64,000 nt of DNA. Origin: Isoetes taiwanensis. Lineage: Eukaryota; Streptophyta; Lycopodiopsida; Isoetales; Isoetaceae. Under the pieces are notes generated by a model. That model was not told the DNA's origin and did not search any database. It saw only the letters and a program-made list of their open reading frames with translations. The position numbers were made by a program, and so were the translations under genes. The DNA lies in the NCBI GenBank assembly GCA_021234155.1, contig JAJEKV010000232.1:122001-186000 (forward strand). Direction: 5' to 3'. The number at the start of each line of letters is the position of its first letter. The stretch's first letter is position 1. This document shows, one piece after another, positions 1 through 10,515 of this stretch.

Positions 1-364
1 TATTTAGATTGCCAGCCTTGTAGGGGCTTGCAATTCTCATGATTCCCCTCATCAAATGCCACAAATGGATACCAATGTCTTCACAATTATCAAACAAAAT
101 TCGAGATTGACATGTGGATATCTGAAAGGCTCTCCCTCTGACTTGTGGAATTAAGCTAATCTCACGAACAAACATTTTCCTGAAGAATTATTTGCCCCTG
201 AGTATTCATTTGTTCCGAGTTCAGTAGAATTTGAAGTGGAGATTGTAGAATCTTGGCTACAGGAGTTCATTGGAAAGAAAGAAGTCTCAGCTTCAGGCAC
301 TTTTCATGTTCATTTTGATTGGGCTGAAACCAAGATCGTGGTAAAAGTCTATTCTGAACAATGA
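1..364 (+). other. Unassigned left flank with a short open frame
   Basis: No family is recognised here. An open frame runs from about 166 to a TGA at 362-364 and reads as an acidic, aromatic-containing peptide (for example VEIVESWLQEFIGKKE). It has no clear start codon. It may be a host exon or an upstream part of the LINE that follows. The LINE 5' boundary is not marked by any visible target-site duplication. Confidence 0.3.
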
Positions 365-534
365 TTCACGTCTTGGCGTCTGGTTTCTTTCAATTTGGTA
401 CTGAGTGTGGCTTTCCGACTTCTCAAATTTAGATAGGCTCTTCCCTGTTTTTTTTTCCTTGACCTTTGTTTTCCCCTCCTGCCAATTCGCACATGTTCCT
501 TCTGCTTTTGTAGTTTTCACCTGGTTCTTTCTGC

Positions 535-966
535 ATGGCTCTCAAAAGCAAAAATTACCCTAAATTTCTCTCCATTCTTCACGCTTTTGCTGAATTTGCG
601 CCCTCTGACGAGCTTCTCAATCAGTTAAGATCCTTCCACGAAAATCCCAAAAATTTCATTTTCTTTGGTAATTTCGCTAACTCATGCATTGGACAGTCTT
701 CAATGGATCCATTATCTTTTAGAGTCCCATGCTGGGATAATCTTTCCAAGGATCCGGATTTCTTAGACCGACTGCCAAGCATTGACCTCGTCCTCGAAAT
801 TCCTATTGCTTATGGGGACAAAAGATCGGATCAACCAATGTCTTCAGATGCTACCATGGACAAGATCCTAGGAGATATCCGCCCTTTCAAGGGTCCGTTC
901 AGTGCCAGAAAGAAGGCTACTTTCAATGGTATTTCCTTAGATCTCCCTTTGTTCATGAAAAATTAA
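535..966 (+). pseudogene. LINE ORF1, N-terminal fragment
   Basis: A 143-codon frame begins with an ATG just after the pyrimidine-rich leader, in the position of LINE ORF1 (the RNA-binding, particle-forming protein). No zinc knuckle or DUF4283-like motif could be recognised, so the call rests on position only. The frame stops at 964-966. The following 200 bases still look coding in another frame and lead into the lysine-rich segment starting at 1168, so a frameshift or small deletion is likely near 966. Confidence 0.45.
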
Positions 967-1167
967 ACTCATTCCATGACTCTGCTGTAATTGTTAAAAC
1001 TAATAAGTATGGGATTAAATTAGACAAGCTTTGGTCTTTCTGCCAGCAATTTTCAGTGGACTAAAGTTAATGGCAGCTACAAAAGAATTCAAAGGAGAAA
1101 ACAGTTAAGAGAAGCAGAACTTAAGAATGAGGAAGCACCTAATATAGGAAAGTCTAGAGGTGATTTT

Positions 1168-1647
1168 GTGAAGACCCTCAGGAATGGTAAAGCTCAGCAA
1201 GTCAATGTGTTGCAGAACCATGAAAATTCTGCCAAAACCACTGATAAGGATAACAACTTATCAAAAATCAGTAATTTACATGACACATTGAACAAAATTA
1301 TTATGGATGCTAAGTTTTCTGCCAAGAATAAGGAGAATGCTGATATTCTCAATTCCTACATGGTTAATAATGGTCCATTAAACAAGAAAAATAAACATGG
1401 TAAATCTCTGAAACAAAATAGGCTGGAAAATGAACAGTCTATGAATGAACAGTCTATAATTGATCCCAAAGATACTACGGTGGAGGTTGTTCCAGCTCCT
1501 ATTCCTACTTCATCAATGGAGAACAATCAAATTATTCTCCCAAGAATGTTCTTTGAATCAAGTAAGGTTCAAGAACCTCGGATGGTGTGCGATCACTTAA
1601 TTGGTAACTCTAACCAATTCCATGTATTAGCTAACCTTAACCCCTGA
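1168..1647 (+). pseudogene. LINE ORF1, middle fragment
   Basis: This hydrophilic, Asn/Lys-rich frame of 159 codons lies between the first ORF1 fragment and the C-terminal one. The same frame is open upstream of the first ATG from about 1060, so the ATG at 1168 is probably internal to a longer protein. No domain is recognisable. Low-complexity Asn/Lys composition is common in the linker of plant L1 ORF1 proteins. The call depends on position inside the LINE. Confidence 0.42.
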
Positions 1648-1766
1648 ACTTGATTTGGAGGTTTTGTTGAGCAAACCATGTGAAGGCAAGTTGAACCATA
1701 TACAATCCCAATTATTGATCTTTCACCAGCCCCCTGATCCTCCCCTCCCGGCCTTCAAATATTGCC

Positions 1767-2345
1767 TTGGATATTGCTCGTGGTTGGCATCTTTGCAAGA
1801 GGGCCTCGGTGCACATGGCCATCATTCTTTGTCGGTATAATCTTATGGATGAAGACATTGTACAAGATACTCCAGAAAGGGATGCAACTGGCCTGGAATA
1901 TGACAATAATTGGTTGGATAGTGATAAGAATATGGCAGTGGACTCTACTCAAGAAATTACTGTTGTCCTGCAAGAAGACCTAACTCAGCCTGAGGAAAAC
2001 AGCAATTCAGGTCATGTTTCTTCTCTTTCCCCATCTTTTATGCACAATCTTCTAAATCTTCCTGTCTCTCCTAAAAATAGAATGTTTGAATTCATTCCTG
2101 GAGGATCCTCAGATATTAGTGAAGATGAGATCGAAAATGCAAATGAAAAAGAAAATTGGGAAGGGGATAAATTTCTTGTTGATTGCTCTAATGCTGGATT
2201 AACTGCAAAATCTGAATCCTCTAGGCCCAATGCCTTATCTAAGTATAAGAAGCATAATTCAACTCTTGCTGACCTCACTAATACTCCTGCTGCTAATACT
2301 AGAAGTAAACATAGAAAGGGGAAAAAGAAAAAAAGATATATTTAA
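1767..2345 (+). pseudogene. LINE ORF1, C-terminal fragment with basic tail
   Basis: A 192-codon frame ends in a strongly basic tail (RSKHRKGKKKKRYI) 56 bases before the endonuclease ATG at 2402. The upstream part is acidic. A basic C-terminus directly in front of ORF2 is typical of L1 ORF1 proteins and would suit nucleic-acid binding. The frame differs from that of 1168-1647, so at least one frameshift separates them. No zinc knuckle was seen. Confidence 0.42.
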
Positions 2346-2401
2346 CTTTCTGGTTTGCTGCTTTCTTTTCCTATTTCTTGTTTTTCTAAGCTCAACGTAT
2401 A

Positions 2402-2776
2402 ATGAGGATTTTATCTTGGAATGTTAGAGGAATTAAAGGTCCTATTAAAAGAAAAAGAGCTATCTCTCAAATCAAGAACTATAATGCTGATGTGATTTTG
2501 CTTCAAGAACTTAAACTTCCAAAATTTGAAACTTCTAATCTTGGTGACTGGATTTATCCAGGATCTCACTCCACCTGGATTGAGGCCACTGATAGAAGTG
2601 GTGGCATCATTATGATCTGGAAAAGCCTTGAACATCTTAGTTTCTTCAATTCCCCTTTCTTTTTTAAAGTAGCCAAAGCTAGGCTGCTGAGAAACTCTAT
2701 TACTGAAATTAGAACTGATGCTAGTTTATGCTTGGATGATCCAAAGACTATCAGATCCTTCTTTCATGACAACTAA
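2402..2776 (+). pseudogene. LINE ORF2: truncated AP-endonuclease domain
   Basis: The start MRILSWNVRGIKGP and the downstream LLQELK motif are the hallmark N-terminus of the L1 apurinic endonuclease, which nicks target DNA. After about 85 residues the protein jumps straight to a linker ending in IRSFFHDN, which normally sits just before the reverse transcriptase. The catalytic centre and the SDH-type C-terminal motif are therefore absent, an internal deletion of roughly 150-200 codons near 2660-2700. The frame stops at 2774-2776, but coding similarity continues to the RT. Confidence 0.8.
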
Positions 2777-2878
2777 GCCTCTCTTTTCTCTAAAATTACC
2801 TCTCAAGATATTGACTCCTCAAGAGAGAGGAACTTTCTTGATCTGATAGACAAGATTATCCCTACTTCTATAGACACT

Positions 2879-4171
2879 ATGGATGATTCTTTTATTGTTC
2901 CTCCTGCTGAGCATGAAATTCTTAAGGTTTTGAGATCTTTTGGCAAATGCAAATCCCCTGGCCCTGATGGCATTCCTAGTGAATTCTACATTCACTTTTG
3001 GGATCTTTTGAAAGATGATGTTATCTCAATGGTGAGAGGCTTTTGGGAAAATAATCACCTGCACTCATCTATCTCTGCTGGCCTCATTGCTCTTATACCT
3101 AAAATAGACAATCCATCTGCTTTTTCGAATTGGAGGCCTATATCTCTCACCAATACTTCCTATAAAATTTGTGCCAAAGTCATTGCCAACAGAATCAAAG
3201 AGTATCTTCAGAAAAATATTTCACATTATCAATCTGCCTTCTTATCCAATAGGTTTATTTTAGACAACTATATTACTGCCATGGAGGGTCTTCATTGGAA
3301 TAAAGTCTCCAACCAAAATTGTGTGCTTCTAAAACTTGACTTCAAGCGAGCCTTTGACACTGTTAGGTGGGATTTCCTAGACATTGCTCTCACTAAGTTT
3401 GGCTTTCATCCTAAACTCAAGCTTTTAATTCATGGTCTAAATATTCACTCAAACTCTGCTGTCATTGTCAATGGTTCTCCCTCTCAGTTCTTCCCTCTTT
3501 CTCGGGGTGTGAGACAGGGATGCCCCCTTGCTCCTTACCTCTTCCTAATTGTGGCTGAAATTGGAGAGATTAGAGGTCTTCAAATGCCAAACAGTGAGGA
3601 TTGTCTTACCATTTCTCAATATGCTGATGATACCTTTGCCTTCCTTGATGCTGATAACTCTAATATTGAAGCTTTCTTGGAAATTATTAAGCAATTCTCA
3701 GCTGCCTCTGGTGTGAATCTAAATCTGGCCAAATCTGTTATCATAGGGGATAATATCCAGCCAAACTTTGCTGATATCAAGGTCCTTAATTGCAACCAAG
3801 CTTCTACTTTGTTGGGAATGCCTCTATCTCTTAATCCTTCCTTGAAAGGTCTCTGGCAACCTATCATTGATAGAATTAAGAAGAAGTTGAAACATTTTAG
3901 AGGGGGTCTTTCTTTTGCAGGTAGGACTATTATTGCTAATTCAGTCCTTGCTAGCTCTCACATTTACTTTTCTTCTGCCCTTGTGGCTCCTAAAGCTACC
4001 TATCAGGAAATTGAGAAACTTATAAGAAGATTCATATGGAAGGGGTCTCACTTAGTAGGTTGGAATTATGTTGCAAGGCCAAAGAAAAGTGGTGGTCTAG
4101 GTTGTAAGGATCTCCATCTGCAAGCCTTGTGCCCTAGCTGGGAAATATGTGTGGAATTCTCTTGTGTCTAA
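2879..4171 (+). pseudogene. LINE ORF2: reverse transcriptase
   Basis: This is a clear non-LTR reverse transcriptase, the enzyme that copies LINE RNA at the nicked target. Motifs in order: GKCKSPGPDGIPSEFY, WRPISLTNTSYKICAKVIANR, QSAFLSNRFILDN, LKLDFKRAFDTVRWDFL, SRGVRQGCPLAPYLFLIVAE, then QYADDTFAF with the catalytic YADD. The spacing between the GCPL motif and YADD is shorter than usual, which suggests a small in-frame deletion. The frame is open upstream of the chosen ATG (position 2879), which is therefore internal. Near 4140 the reading shifts by one frame into the next segment. Confidence 0.92.
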
Positions 4172-5330
4172 TTCTAGTCCTGCTTCTCAATTTGTAAAAT
4201 TTTGGCTTCAGAGCTCTCATGTGGATGGTCACCCTTCCTTAAGTCATATCTTGCCTGATTCCTGCTTCAATAATCTTCACCCTGGTCCTAATACTTTCCC
4301 TCTCATGAGGAATATAATCATGGCTTGGAATAAAGTTCAAACTTGCTTTGAATATGCTGCCCCCAATGAGCTTAACCTTCAAATGTCTATTTTCTGGAAT
4401 CCTATCCTCAGTGATCATGCAAACAATGTTATGGCCTTGAGGCACCCAAGAATTTATAAAAAGTGGACTGATCATGGTTTCAGGTTGCTGAGTGATCTAT
4501 ATTTAGATGGTAAATTTATTTCTTGGACAGCCTTTAAGAGAATTTTGCAAGGTACTTCAAGTGACAGAAAGATATATTACCATATCAGATCCATTCTACC
4601 TTACCTTTGGCTTAATAATGTGGTGCCTAAAGCTACTAACTGGCATTTGGATGGCAGATGTCATTATAAGGTAAGCAAGGTCTACTCAATCATTAATGAA
4701 TCTGCTGCCCCCTCAAAAGCTACATCCAAATGGTCTATATCTGATGAGAATAGCAGGATTCTGTTTAATGAAGTGTGGCACTATTATTGTTTTCCTAACA
4801 TAAGTTTCTTTATCTGGTTACTGGCAAATAAGAGTATTTCTACATTACAAATGGTCTCCAGAAGATATGAGAACATCTCCCCAAATTGCCAGCTTGATTG
4901 CAGTATGGAAGAGAGTACTGAGCACATTTTTCTATGTCCAAAGCTTAACTCTTTCTGGGCTTGGTTCAATGAGAAACTAGGCTTTCTCTTCCCTATGAAA
5001 GTTAATGGCAATCTCTTATCCTATATTCAAAACAATTGTGCCTTTGCCAATACTATTATGTTCATTGCCTTATGGAATATTTGGAAAGCAAGGAATAGAG
5101 TTGTGTATGGTAAAAAGAACTTCTCTATCTTTTGGATTAAGATGCATTTCCAGCTTGACATTGAATCTACTGCAACAGCTCACAAAAGGAAATTGGCTGA
5201 CAAATATAACAGGAAGTGGGATTCAATTGGTGCCTTTAGGGGGGCTTTTGATTTGTTTGTCTCTAATTTATGTGTTATTAATTCTAACTCTGTTTTTTGT
5301 GATGATGCTAGCATATCTGAGAGTATGTAA
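4149..5330 (+). pseudogene. LINE ORF2: C-terminal zinc-binding region (zf-RVT type)
   Basis: This continues the reverse transcriptase after a frameshift near 4140. It carries the plant L1 C-terminal signature: a WHYYCFPNISFFIWLL segment, then a zinc-ligand array around 4896-4940 (CQLDC, then H and C in STEHIFLC), then FIALWNIWKARNRVVYG. In plant L1 elements this region follows the RT and is thought to bind RNA. The stop is at 5328-5330. Length and order are normal for the family. Confidence 0.85.
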
Positions 5331-5349
5331 AGAAAGCCTTGGAGAGATG

Positions 5350-5724
5350 GGTGACACCAAGAAGGATGCAGACCAAGAACTTGAGCCTTTCTGGAGCAGC
5401 ATAAATACATCTCAAGCTGATATAGGCATGAAGTCAAGTCTGCCTGAAGCTTTCTGCAGAGAAGTGACCCAGATGTTCTGCATGTTTGACTTTTTATCTA
5501 TGTACGACCATTACATGTCAGTGAATCAGTTCATAAGATACAGGGAGCAGTACTATACGCATAGACTTTTGGCAGATCTATATGGTTCCTTACTCTGCTT
5601 ATGTGGATTTGAGTCCTCTTGCATTGATGACGTTGCTGACAAGACCGAAGATTCCTACATTTTTGGATCTGCTGCACCTTTCTATGCATATTTTAATGCC
5701 AAATTGGATTCCCTTTGCTCCTAG
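5350..5724 (+). CDS. Extra open frame after LINE ORF2, unrecognised
   Basis: A 125-codon frame starts at an ATG 20 bases after the ORF2 stop and lies in a different frame from ORF2. The peptide begins MGDTKKDADQELEPFW and is rich in Cys, Phe, Tyr and Met, with an acidic segment SSCIDDVADKTEDSY. I do not recognise it and it does not match the usual plant L1 C-terminus. It lies inside the element, upstream of the shared 3' terminus. It could be a captured host exon, an extra LINE domain, or chance. Confidence 0.35.
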   Translation, partial: GDTKKDADQELEPFWSSINTSQADIGMKSSLPEAFCREVTQMFCMFDFLSMYDHYMSVNQFIRYREQYYTHRLLADLYGSLLCLCGFESSCIDDVADKTEDSYIFGSAAPFYAYFNAKLDSLCS

Positions 5725-6096
5725 ACTTACCAACATCCTAAACCTACATTGGAACTTCTGGGATTGTTTTCTCACCTGCCTGAACATCCTTTGCTCAACC
5801 TTGCTTCCTAATCTTGTTTTGGTTTTAGCTAATACAGGGAATTATAGAAGTTTGCTGGGGTCATGACTCTTTTTCCTTCATCAACAGACTGTTAATTGTT
5901 GATTTTGACTTATTAACAGGTCAAGCTGTAAGTCTGATTACATCTTTTGACTAGTTCTCCATTCACTTCACGGTGATAGACACAATCCAGGGACTTTTTG
6001 TTTCAGTGATCTATGCTATGTTTAGCAGATCAACCATGTACTGATTTTCTTGATTAATGGAAAAACCAATTCTTACCCTCAAAAAAAAAAAAAAAA
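5725..6096 (+). other. LINE 3' UTR, terminal motif and poly(A)
   Basis: The UTR ends TTGATTAATGGAAAAACC, then TACCCTC, followed by 16 A residues (6081-6096). The minus-strand LINE end at 39537-39600 has the same design (ATTAATAGAAAA then TACCCTC then a homopolymer), so this is a shared terminal signal of the family. Confidence 0.75.
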
Positions 6097-7108
6097 GGTC
6101 CTTTGTGCCTCAAACTCCTTAGAAAAGGATGCCTTGTCATGGTGGCGACGCCATACCAGGGCTGTCCAACTAGGCCAGACACATAAGATTGAAACATGGC
6201 CCAAGTTTATTAAGAAATTACGAAACTATTTCATACCTTCTAATGCCGATCTCAAATTGAGGGATAAGTTACATGAATTACGCCAAACAGGAAGCATTGC
6301 TTCCTATGTGCAAGATTTTACATCCTGTGTTTTGGAGATTGAGGATCTAACGGAGAAGACGAAGCTGCATCAATTTCTTTGGGGACTAAAGAAGTATGTA
6401 AGAAGAGAAGTTGAGAAATCATCTCCTGAAGATCTTCAAGATGCGATTGAACTCGCTGAGGCAGTAGCGGATTTCATACCTGATCATGATCAAAAAGGTA
6501 TTGATCGAAATGCTTCAATTCGAATTTCCTCTAATAATAAGGATCCTCAACAAAGTTCTTTTAAGAAGAATGATAATAAACTTGTCTTCAAAAAACTTAA
6601 TGATCGACAAAAGACAGAGTACAAACAAAAAGACTTATGTTATATATGTGGAAAAGGTGGGCATATGTTTTATCAATGCCCCCATAAGAAATGTAAGAGC
6701 AATACTAAGAATGAAGGGGATAACCCTAAGAACAACGATAAGAAAAGTAAGAATACAGGATCCAACAATGTGGTATTTGTGGGTGTCGCCCAAGTAAAAG
6801 ACACCCCATTTTTACCAAACGACATTTTTAAGATCAAGGGGTCCTTAAGAGGCCAGGAGTTTATTATTCTAGTAGACTCAGGGTGCTCTCATAATTTTAT
6901 TTCACGCACTATGGCCACTAAGTTAAGACTCCCAACCAGTCCCCACGACCAGCCACTTGATGTCCAAATCGCCGATGGAAGTTCTCAAATCTCCTCTGAT
7001 AAAGTGGAGGACATTACCTATCAAATTCAGACTTTTCATGCACGAAATTCTTTTGCAGTTATGGAATTGACTCATATTGATATGATTATTGGTCAAGAGT
7101 GGTTATAG
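6097..7108 (+). pseudogene. Gypsy 1 gag and aspartic protease
   Basis: The gag core reads DALSWWRRH ... TWPKFIKKLRNYFIP ... LRQTGSIASYVQDF, the standard plant retrotransposon gag. A CCHC zinc knuckle CYICGKGGHMFYQC (CX2CX4HX4C) follows near 6640-6680. The protease comes next with the catalytic motif FIILVDSGCSHNFIS near 6860-6903 and ends at IIGQEWL. The frame stops at 7106-7108, just after the protease. The start is missing because the LINE lies against it. Confidence 0.88.
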
Positions 7109-7144
7109 AAGTATGATCCGTTCATCAGCTTTTGAAGACATGTT

Positions 7145-7412
7145 ATGAAACTTCAGGTGGACGGAAAAAGATATGAATTGCAAGGAGAGCGCGATTTACC
7201 ATCGACTCCATTACTCTCGGCCATTCAAGTTAAGAAGTTGGTATGTAAACAACAAGCTCAATTGTTTACCTTACTTGTACATGATAAAGCATATGAAAAT
7301 GAGGAAACTAAGAAGGGTGTTGACTTTTCCGTCTTTCCACCTACATTTCCTCTTCATGAATTTAAGACCTTTCTAATGCAGAACTCCAGTCCGGAGCTAC
7401 CTCCACGAAGGA
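7145..7412 (+). pseudogene. Gypsy 1 protease-RT linker, cut by Copia
   Basis: The frame covers the segment between protease and reverse transcriptase and ends SSPELPPRR at the Copia insertion point. In Gypsy elements this motif is followed by SVDHAID, and exactly that sequence is found on the far side of Copia at 14246. The interruption is therefore a clean insertion. Confidence 0.85.
7408..7412. repeat. Copia target-site duplication, left copy (AAGGA)
   Basis: AAGGA directly precedes the TG of the left LTR. The same five bases occur at 14241-14245 directly after the right LTR. Five bases is the usual Copia duplication length. Confidence 0.95.
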
Positions 7413-8102
7413 TGTTAAAAATAGGCACCAACAAAAGATTTCTGCACACAGCAAGTATCAAAAACAATGACAAAATTACCACAGAACATAGAGCTATGCT
7501 TCTCCTTCAAATCAAGTTTTCTGATGTATTCAACATCAGCAAGCACTTCAAGCTTTATTCTTTGCTGGCAGCGAATCAAAATAGAACTTAACACTGCGGA
7601 ACACACTGCGGAACCTGCAGCTGGATCCAACCTGTTCCGGAATCTAAATTCCGTTTCAGCTTAATAGCACAACAAATCCAGACACCAATTGCACAAGCAC
7701 AAGCTAATCCAGAAGCAAATTTCAAGAGCAACTCTACCTCGATATCAAAGCAAAACAAACGCCAATACCTGCGACAGATTCAATCCCCGCCGTTCTTCCT
7801 CAAATCGTGTCTTCTTCCCCTGCCGATCTGCATCCATACGTGTATCCAGGGATCTCTTCCACAGTTCCGGCAGGTCAGCGCTCTGTTGCCGAAGTCTCAT
7901 GTGCAGCGAACTCCATCTGCTTACTTTATCTGATCGCTCACTGTTACCATGCACACCGGTACGTTCACTTCCTGGTTTTCTTTATTTTATAGATGTCTTT
8001 CACCGACTTTGTGTCCACGTGGTCTCTCAACTTTGCAACACCAATCTATGACATGATAATAACAAATGGTGCCCTCTCGCAATGGCATGATAATATATAA
8101 CA
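7413..8102 (-). repeat. Copia 3' LTR
   Basis: This 690-bp LTR begins TGTTAAAAATAGGC and ends TATATAACA on the plus strand. It matches the LTR at 13550 closely. Disagreements are clustered near 7738-7795 and 7858-7885, in CTG/CAG/CG-rich stretches. Confidence 0.95.
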
Positions 8103-8104
8103 AT

Positions 8105-8113
8105 TCCCCTTCA
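8105..8113 (-). other. Copia polypurine tract
   Basis: On the minus strand GAAGGGGAA lies two bases from the 3' LTR, the position expected for the primer of plus-strand DNA synthesis. Confidence 0.8.
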
Positions 8114-8389
8114 TGCCATTACTGTTATTGTATTCCAAGCAATTTTTTTGTATATATCGAGCTTTTTCTCTGTCATTGCCTTGGTGAATATATCTGCTGC
8201 TTGATGTGAAGTTTCTACATACTGCATTACTATTACCTGTCTAGCAATAAGATCTCTTATAAAATGCATATGCAACTCGATATGTTTTGTTCTTTCATGA
8301 TGTACCGGATTCTTTGCTATAGCAATACAACTCTGACTGTCAGTTAGGAGCGTAGTAGGGTCATTTTGTGATATACCTATCTCAATCAA
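8111..8389 (-). pseudogene. Copia RNase H, C-terminal part
   Basis: The frame reads TLLTDSQSCIAIAKNP, then HHERTKHIELHMHFIRD and QAADIFTKAM, the standard C-terminus of Copia polyproteins. RNase H degrades the RNA strand during reverse transcription. It ends at the polypurine tract. It is separated from the reverse transcriptase frame at 8422 by a frameshift. Confidence 0.92.
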
Positions 8390-8421
8390 TAGCCTTCTAA
8401 CCCAGACAATTTCTTTGACTG

Positions 8422-9525
8422 CTAGAGAAGATCTTTGAGTATTACCTTCGTGAGGATGACATTGCCAAGCGACGATTGTTTTTGCTCCTCCATGAAATTA
8501 TACCCACCGCTAGAATCAAGGCGTAACTGGGGCGTGGACCTTCTTGCATCTAGATCCTGCTTAATCGCATCCGAGTATGCAAACAGGGTCAAGTTGTCGG
8601 AACAAAAAGTGATTCCCTGATCTTTAGTGCCTTTTAAGTATCTTAAAATCCTTTTAGCGGCTACCCAATGTCCTTTGCCGGGATTATTATTGTACCTACT
8701 CAATAAGTTTACTGCATAAGAAATGTCTGGTCGAGTACTATTAGCTACATAAAGTAGGCATCCTATAAGCTCTCTGTAAGGTATACTTTCCATTTCTTCC
8801 TTCTCATGTTCTGATGATGGACATAACCCTCTTGAAATTTTATATCCTGCTGCAAGAGGAGAATTCACTGGATTTGCATTTTCAAGCCTAAACCTTTTTA
8901 GCATATTCTCTATATTTCTTGTCTGTGTCAGTTTAAGCATCCTATTTTCCTTGTCTCTGCTCATTTCAATACCCAAAAACTGTTTCAGTTCTCCAAGATC
9001 TGTCATTTTAAATTTTTGCTTCAAAATTTCTTTGCACTTATCTAGACAGTGCATACAATTCGCTGCCATTATACAGTCATCCACATATAAAGCAATAATG
9101 CAAAAATTCCCTTCATTCCTAAACATATATAAGTTTCCATCATTCTCAAGTTTTTCAAACCCTTGCTCCCTTAGATATTCATCTATACATTTATTCCACT
9201 CTCTAGGTGCTTGTTTTAAACCGTAGACTGCACGATGCAATTTCCATACCATATTATCCCCCTCCTCAAATCCTGGTGCTTGTTTCATGTATATTTCTTC
9301 TTGCAAGCTTGCATTCAAGAATGCAGTTTTTACATCCATATGATGTACCTCAAGCTTCATGGCATTGGCTAAAGCTAGCACAAGTCTTATACTTGTTAAT
9401 TTGACTATGGGAGAGTATGTTTCTTCGTAATCAATTCCTTTCTTTTGAGAGAATCCCTGTGCAACTAATCTTGCTTTGAATTTTTTTGACCCATCACTGT
9501 TTGTTTTTACTCTATAAATCCATTC
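8422..9525 (-). pseudogene. Copia reverse transcriptase, main part
   Basis: The retrotransposon sequence starts at WIYRVKTNSDGSKKFKARLV. It continues through HHMDVKTAFLNASLQEEIYM, FEEGDNMVWKLHRAVYGLKQ and the catalytic ALYVDDCIMA, then LIGCLLYVANSTRPDISYAV and WVAAKRILRYLKGTKD. Both catalytic aspartate motifs are present. The open frame continues upstream to 9672, but those residues come from the inserted dimer. The missing N-terminal part is found at 10731-10967. Confidence 0.93.
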
Positions 9526-9728
9526 TCGAGCTGCGACTCGCATGACACAACAACGCCCGATGGATGGGGCTTTTCTATTCATCCCAGCAGTGTAATTACA
9601 ATGGTAGAGAGTGGGTAGCTGCATATCGAAAGCTACCCAAAAAACAAAAAATCTGAGGGAATATCGGTCCATAACACACGGACCCCAAAATACAAAAATA
9701 TATCATAGATGTTTGGCTAGTGTACACG

Positions 9729-9803
9729 CCTAGGGCTTATCGCCCGGGATTAAAAACCCAGCCCTTCGGGTTTCGAGGAAAAACCCTAGCGATAAGCCCT
9801 AGG
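9729..9803 (-). other. 15-bp perfect stem hairpin, LINE-tail-like loop
   Basis: CCTAGGGCTTATCGC (9729-9743) is the exact reverse complement of 9789-9803. The loop carries GGATTAAAAACCC and TTCGGGTTT motifs like those in the LINE tails at 38.7, 51.8, 54.2, 55.5 and 57.8 kb, but the stem sequence differs. It lies in the middle of the first unit of the dimer and may be a LINE or SINE 3' end inserted there. Confidence 0.7.
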
Positions 9804-10334
9804 CGGTAAGCTTAGACAACGCCGACTGCTAAACTTCCCAAAACCCGCGCTCAAAAAGAAACCAACGCCGCGTTGCAACGCCTACAATACCGCATAAGAC
9901 CACAAAACACAATAGAGAGAAGAACAAAAACCTCGAAAAAGCGAGGGGTTAAAAGCCGTGCCCGCTAACAACAACATATATAAACAAAATACTTAAGGGA
10001 GGGAGGAGGGAGAGCATAGAACATAACCCGAAACAACTGGGCGAAGAGAAAGCGCCGATGAGAAGCAAGGCGAATACGGGGAAAAGAAATAGCGATCCCC
10101 TAACCGGATGAGAGGCCCGAAATGCATGCAATGCATGCGCAGCAACGATGCAACTCTTGCATGCTCGTCGGCTTCGAGAATCGCGATCCGTCGGATCGAT
10201 CTGCATTCTCGGCTGCGACTCGCATGACACAACAACGCCCGAAGAAGAAGAGAACTTCCGCCGATCCGGAGATGAAGGCTCAAGAATTGCCCCATAGTGG
10301 AGGAATGCCGAGGTAGAAGCTTAGACTCCAGAAG

Positions 10335-10515
10335 GATAGGAAGAGATACTGAGAAAGATAGGAAATGCCAGGAAGGGATCGCCGGGAAGAAAGGTCAACG
10401 CAGCCAAGGTAGAAGAGAACCGAGAACGATAAGAAACGCCGGGGAAGGGATCGCCAGAAAGGTCAGTCGAAGAGAAACAAGAATGATAGGAAATGCCACG
10501 AAGGTCAACCCATGC
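10335..10515 (+). repeat. Degenerate ~60-bp minisatellite in second unit of dimer
   Basis: About three diverged copies of a purine-rich unit (GATAGGAAATGCC, GGAAGGGATCGCC, AGAAAGGTCAACG) lie in the middle of the second unit and are absent from the first. Confidence 0.55.

Larger units (their letters stand above)
365..6096 (+). mobile_element. L1-type LINE (non-LTR retrotransposon), internally deleted copy
   Basis: In order the copy contains a pyrimidine-rich leader, an ORF1-like region broken into three frames (535-2345), an AP-endonuclease start (2402), a reverse transcriptase with a YADD active site (2879-4171), a C-terminal CCHC-type region (to 5330), an extra open frame (5350-5724), a 3' UTR and a 16-A tail (6081-6096). 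This order is the standard one for plant L1 elements. The endonuclease is missing its middle and catalytic part, and ORF1 and the RT/C-terminal junction are frameshifted, so the copy is not autonomous as read. The sequence right after the tail is Gypsy gag coding sequence, so the LINE probably inserted into that Gypsy, but the matching 5' target duplication was not found. The 5' end at 365 is a guess. Confidence 0.85.
6097..7412 (+). mobile_element. Ty3/Gypsy retrotransposon 1, left part (gag and protease)
   Basis: This is the gag-protease portion of a Gypsy element, opening in the middle of gag directly after the LINE poly(A). It is interrupted at 7412, in the coding sequence between protease and reverse transcriptase, by the Copia element. 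Coding resumes in register at 14246. The rest of its reverse transcriptase, RNase H, integrase and both LTRs are not present in this window. Confidence 0.9.
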
